From positions 1-64,000 of the forward strand of contig JAIRVH010000099.1 in NCBI GenBank assembly GCA_031253985.1: a DNA stretch of 64,000 bases, written 5' to 3'. The notes under the pieces are model-generated. The model had not been told where the DNA came from. It saw only the letters and a program-made list of their open reading frames with translations, and ran no database searches. The DNA is from Sphingobacterium sp. (GTDB taxonomy: Bacteria > Bacteroidota > Bacteroidia > Sphingobacteriales > Sphingobacteriaceae). Positions 61,541-64,000 of the stretch are shown here, one piece after another (the first letter of the stretch is position 1; the number at the start of each line of letters is the position of its first letter). A program made the position numbers and the translations under genes.

Positions 61541-63703
61541 ATGAAGTTTATTAATAGTACGACAATTGCACTAGCTTTATTCTTAACCATGGCAAACAGT
61601 CCTTACAGCAAGGCTAATCCTGATGAAGGAATGTACCCATTGAGCGAATTGAACAAAGCTGGACTAAAGAAAGCTGGGTTAAGGATCAGTGAGAAGGATA
61701 TATACAATCCAGGTCAGGTTGGATTAGTAGACGCCCTGGTTCAAGTTAGCGGATGTACCGGATCATTTGTCTCCAATCGCGGATTGATTATTACCAATCA
61801 TCATTGTGCCTTCTCTGCTGTTCAGTTAGCTAGTACAGCGATCAACAATTACCTGAAAAATGGCTTTGTTGCACAAAATCAGGAGCAAGAAATTGAAGCA
61901 AAAGGATTAAAAATAAGAATTACGGATTCCTATGAGGATGTCTCCAATAAAATTTTAAATGCTGTCGCGAACATCAGCGATCCTGTGGAACGCATCAACA
62001 CCATCAAGCGTAAGCAGGAGGAGTTAGTTAAGCAGGCTGAAAAACAGGACCCGACGATTAAAGCCGAAGTGTCCGAAATGTTTATCGGTAAGAGCTACGT
62101 TCTATTTCGCTATAAAACGATCGAAGATGTCCGCTTGGTCTATATTCCTCGTCAGAATATCGGTGAGTTTGGCGGCGAGACCGACAACTGGGTGTGGCCT
62201 CGACATACTGGAGATTATTCCTTTTTAAGAGCATACGTCAGTAAAGACGGAAAATCTGCACCTTATTCCAAAGAAAATGTTCCTTATCAACCGAAGAAAC
62301 ACCTTAAAGTAAATCCAAATGGGGTCAGAGAGAATGATTTTACCTTTATCCTGGGATATCCCGGAAAAACATTCCGACACCGACCAGCGCAGTATATTCA
62401 ATATCAGCAGGACTACTTATTGCCGTATGTTTCAAATCTCTATGATTTCCAAAACAAACAAATGGAAGAAGCCGGTAAAGACAATACCGACATCGCTTTA
62501 TCACTGGCAACACGGATAAAACGCAATGCCAATGTTTTAAAAAATTACCGCGGTAAACTAAAAGGACTACGTGGCATTGACTTGCTGGCAACCAAAAAGC
62601 AGGAGGATGAAGCACTGGCTGCATTTATCCTAAGCAAACCGGAACTAAAAGACAAGTATGGCAGTCTATTGGCTGACATTGAATCGTATTATCAGGTCAG
62701 CAATCAGGATGCACTGAAAGAGCTTTGGATCAATAATATTTACAATAGCACAAGCTTATTGAAAGTCGCGCGTGATATCAATGCATTAAAAATTGCCCTA
62801 GGGAAAGAAAAGTCTCCACAAGCTGCAAAAGCGCTGTTCGACCGGGATATCCAAAAGATTAAAACGGGTATTAAAGAGGCTTATGAAAGCTACAACAAAC
62901 AGGCAGATCAACGGATCCTGACTAAAATGCTACAGGATGCCGCGGCATTTCAAGGTAAAAATCAATTGCCGGCTATCCAAACACTGCAACTGAACAGTGC
63001 AACGGCAGCGGGATTTGCCACAGAAATTATCAATAACACCAAACTTGCTGATCAAAACTATGTACTGAATACCGTCTTAGCGAATGCAGATGCGCTTCAA
63101 AAATTCGACGACAGATTGTTAAACTTCCAGGCTGCTCTGAACAATGACATTGTAACTTTTGCGGCTGAGCAAAAAAGACGCGAGGGGGTACTCAATAAAT
63201 TAATGGGTGATTATGTGGCCGTCAAAGAAATTTTTCAGGCAAAGAATTTTATTCCTGATGCAAACTCAACGTTACGTTTGACTTATGGCCACATCAAAGG
63301 TTACTCACCTGCTGATGCAACTTATATGAAGCCATTTACAACCATCGAAGGGATTATTCAAAAAGGAAATCTGGGCTTGGCAGAATTTGACTATCCGCAG
63401 GAAATCAAAACAGCTTACCTCAATAAAAACTTTGGCCCTTACCTCCAGAAAGATTTAGGTTCTGTCCCTGTAAATATCCTATACGATATGGATACCACTG
63501 GCGGTAATTCAGGATCTCCGATCATGAATGAAAATGGTGAATTGATTGGTGTCAATTTTGACCGTGCTTATGATGCAACAATCAATGATTTCGCCTGGAA
63601 CGAAAGTTACAGCAGATCCATTGGTGTCGATATTCGCTATGTCCTTTGGGTTGCCGATAAAATTGACAATGCACATTTTATTCTAAAAGAAATGGGTATC
63701 TAA
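61541..63703 (+). CDS. S46 family dipeptidyl-peptidase, DPP11-like (Asp/Glu-specific)
   Basis: 720 aa, normal length, with an N-terminal signal peptide. The catalytic His lies in TNHHCAF and the catalytic Ser in TTGGNSGSPIMN (Ser 657). Eighteen residues further, NFDR carries Arg 675. From memory, in Porphyromonas gingivalis DPP11 the same spacing separates Ser655 from Arg673, the residue that selects acidic P1 side chains, whereas DPP7 has Gly there. This suggests periplasmic release of dipeptides with Asp or Glu at P1. Monocistronic, with its own promoter and terminator. Confidence 0.93.
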   Translation: MKFINSTTIALALFLTMANSPYSKANPDEGMYPLSELNKAGLKKAGLRISEKDIYNPGQVGLVDALVQVSGCTGSFVSNRGLIITNHHCAFSAVQLASTAINNYLKNGFVAQNQEQEIEAKGLKIRITDSYEDVSNKILNAVANISDPVERINTIKRKQEELVKQAEKQDPTIKAEVSEMFIGKSYVLFRYKTIEDVRLVYIPRQNIGEFGGETDNWVWPRHTGDYSFLRAYVSKDGKSAPYSKENVPYQPKKHLKVNPNGVRENDFTFILGYPGKTFRHRPAQYIQYQQDYLLPYVSNLYDFQNKQMEEAGKDNTDIALSLATRIKRNANVLKNYRGKLKGLRGIDLLATKKQEDEALAAFILSKPELKDKYGSLLADIESYYQVSNQDALKELWINNIYNSTSLLKVARDINALKIALGKEKSPQAAKALFDRDIQKIKTGIKEAYESYNKQADQRILTKMLQDAAAFQGKNQLPAIQTLQLNSATAAGFATEIINNTKLADQNYVLNTVLANADALQKFDDRLLNFQAALNNDIVTFAAEQKRREGVLNKLMGDYVAVKEIFQAKNFIPDANSTLRLTYGHIKGYSPADATYMKPFTTIEGIIQKGNLGLAEFDYPQEIKTAYLNKNFGPYLQKDLGSVPVNILYDMDTTGGNSGSPIMNENGELIGVNFDRAYDATINDFAWNESYSRSIGVDIRYVLWVADKIDNAHFILKEMGI

Positions 63704-63724
63704 TTCAGCATAGGATTAAAACTC

Positions 63725-63764
63725 AAAAGCAGCTGTACCGCTTCCGGTACAGCTGCTTTTTTTT
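63725..63764 (+). terminator. Terminator of the S46 peptidase gene
   Basis: AAAAGCAGCTGTACCG and CGGTACAGCTGCTTTT form a 16-bp perfect stem with a CTTC loop and a T8 run. Confidence 0.92.
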
Positions 63765-63820
63765 CGGGCATTGTTTGATATTATTGGCCAGAAAGAATCT
63801 TTAGTTAGCTAGCGAAAGAT

Positions 63821-64000
63821 CTAAAGTTTTCCGCCTTGCAGTAAGGTAGAGAAAACAGCTTTCAATCGTAGCAAACCTGCTGCTAATACGGACCTCGAAC
63901 AAGCGATATTCAGGCGAATAAACTCGTTACTCCCCTTTCCATACATCGCCCCAACGTTGACTTGAACATGTCCTTCAGCCAACAACAGTTCACCCAACTT
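63821..64000 (-). CDS. PatB/MalY-type aminotransferase, C-terminal part
   Basis: The last 59 residues of a class I/II PLP-dependent enzyme, cut by the window edge. GAMYGKGSNEFIRLNIAC followed by RSVLAAGLLRL matches the end of the PatB/MalY cystathionine beta-lyase-like group, where the Arg binds the substrate carboxylate. Not listed in the ORF track because the start lies outside the window. Confidence 0.8.
   Translation of the reverse strand, partial: KLGELLLAEGHVQVNVGAMYGKGSNEFIRLNIACSRSVLAAGLLRLKAVFSTLLQGGKL

Noticed and set aside
1-64000. CRISPR arrays, insertion sequences, rRNA operons
   Set aside because: No regularly spaced repeats, transposase motifs or rRNA sequence were seen while reading the window.

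Overview
The window comes from a chromosome of a Bacteroidota species, most likely Sphingobacterium or a close relative in the Sphingobacteriaceae. This is inferred from two SusC/SusD pairs, a FecR-type anti-sigma factor with an ECF sigma factor, an S46 dipeptidyl-peptidase, weak Shine-Dalgarno signals and many copies of the Bacteroidota promoter element TAnnTTTG. Most of the window is ordinary chromosome. It also holds one sulfated-glycan utilisation locus and one small accessory island.

Layout. 1-6.1 kb holds housekeeping genes: proline dehydrogenase, a long-chain acyl-CoA synthetase, xpt, a basic secreted protein and mnmE. 6.1-8 kb has a C/G-rich nest of inverted repeats, a YdeI/OmdA-family protein and two overlapping small membrane proteins. 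8.3-14.4 kb has a secreted metallophosphoesterase convergent with a SusC/SusD pair. 14.7-17.8 kb has a PAP2 phosphatase, glgC and a membrane protein. 18.2-23.5 kb is a three-gene RND efflux operon. 23.6-33.8 kb has a methyltransferase broken by an in-frame amber codon, a SulP transporter, a DUF3943 protein, an L,D-transpeptidase, fbp, a small unknown protein, a copper-type P1B ATPase and a LapA-like protein.

33.9-41.3 kb is the accessory region. A tRNA-Lys(UUU) gene and its terminator are followed by about 7 kb of unusual genes, and an imperfect second copy of the terminator region closes the segment. Inside are an Rnl2-type RNA ligase, a DUF6714-like protein, a broken DUF4241-like gene, two ankyrin-repeat proteins (one ending in a SHOCT-like segment) and three small membrane proteins. 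No integrase is visible.

41.3-46.5 kb has an MBL-fold hydrolase, two Crp/Fnr regulators, a secreted WG-repeat-like protein, an esterase and an EamA transporter. 46.8-57.2 kb is a sulfatase locus: FecR, then SusC with an STN domain, SusD, two overlapping sulfatases, and the ECF sigma factor last. Ten codons after the sigma gene, matching its own C-terminus with only synonymous changes, look like the relic of a second sigma gene. 57.35-57.47 kb contains a strong candidate for an undescribed small RNA of about 80 nt on the minus strand. The window ends with ribE, an oxyR-ClC channel operon, a DPP11-type S46 peptidase and the 3' part of a PatB/MalY-type aminotransferase.

Most convincing new material: the tRNA-Lys island with its RNA ligase and ankyrin/membrane-protein operon, and the minus-strand sRNA. 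All domain calls were made by eye from the translations; no database search was run.
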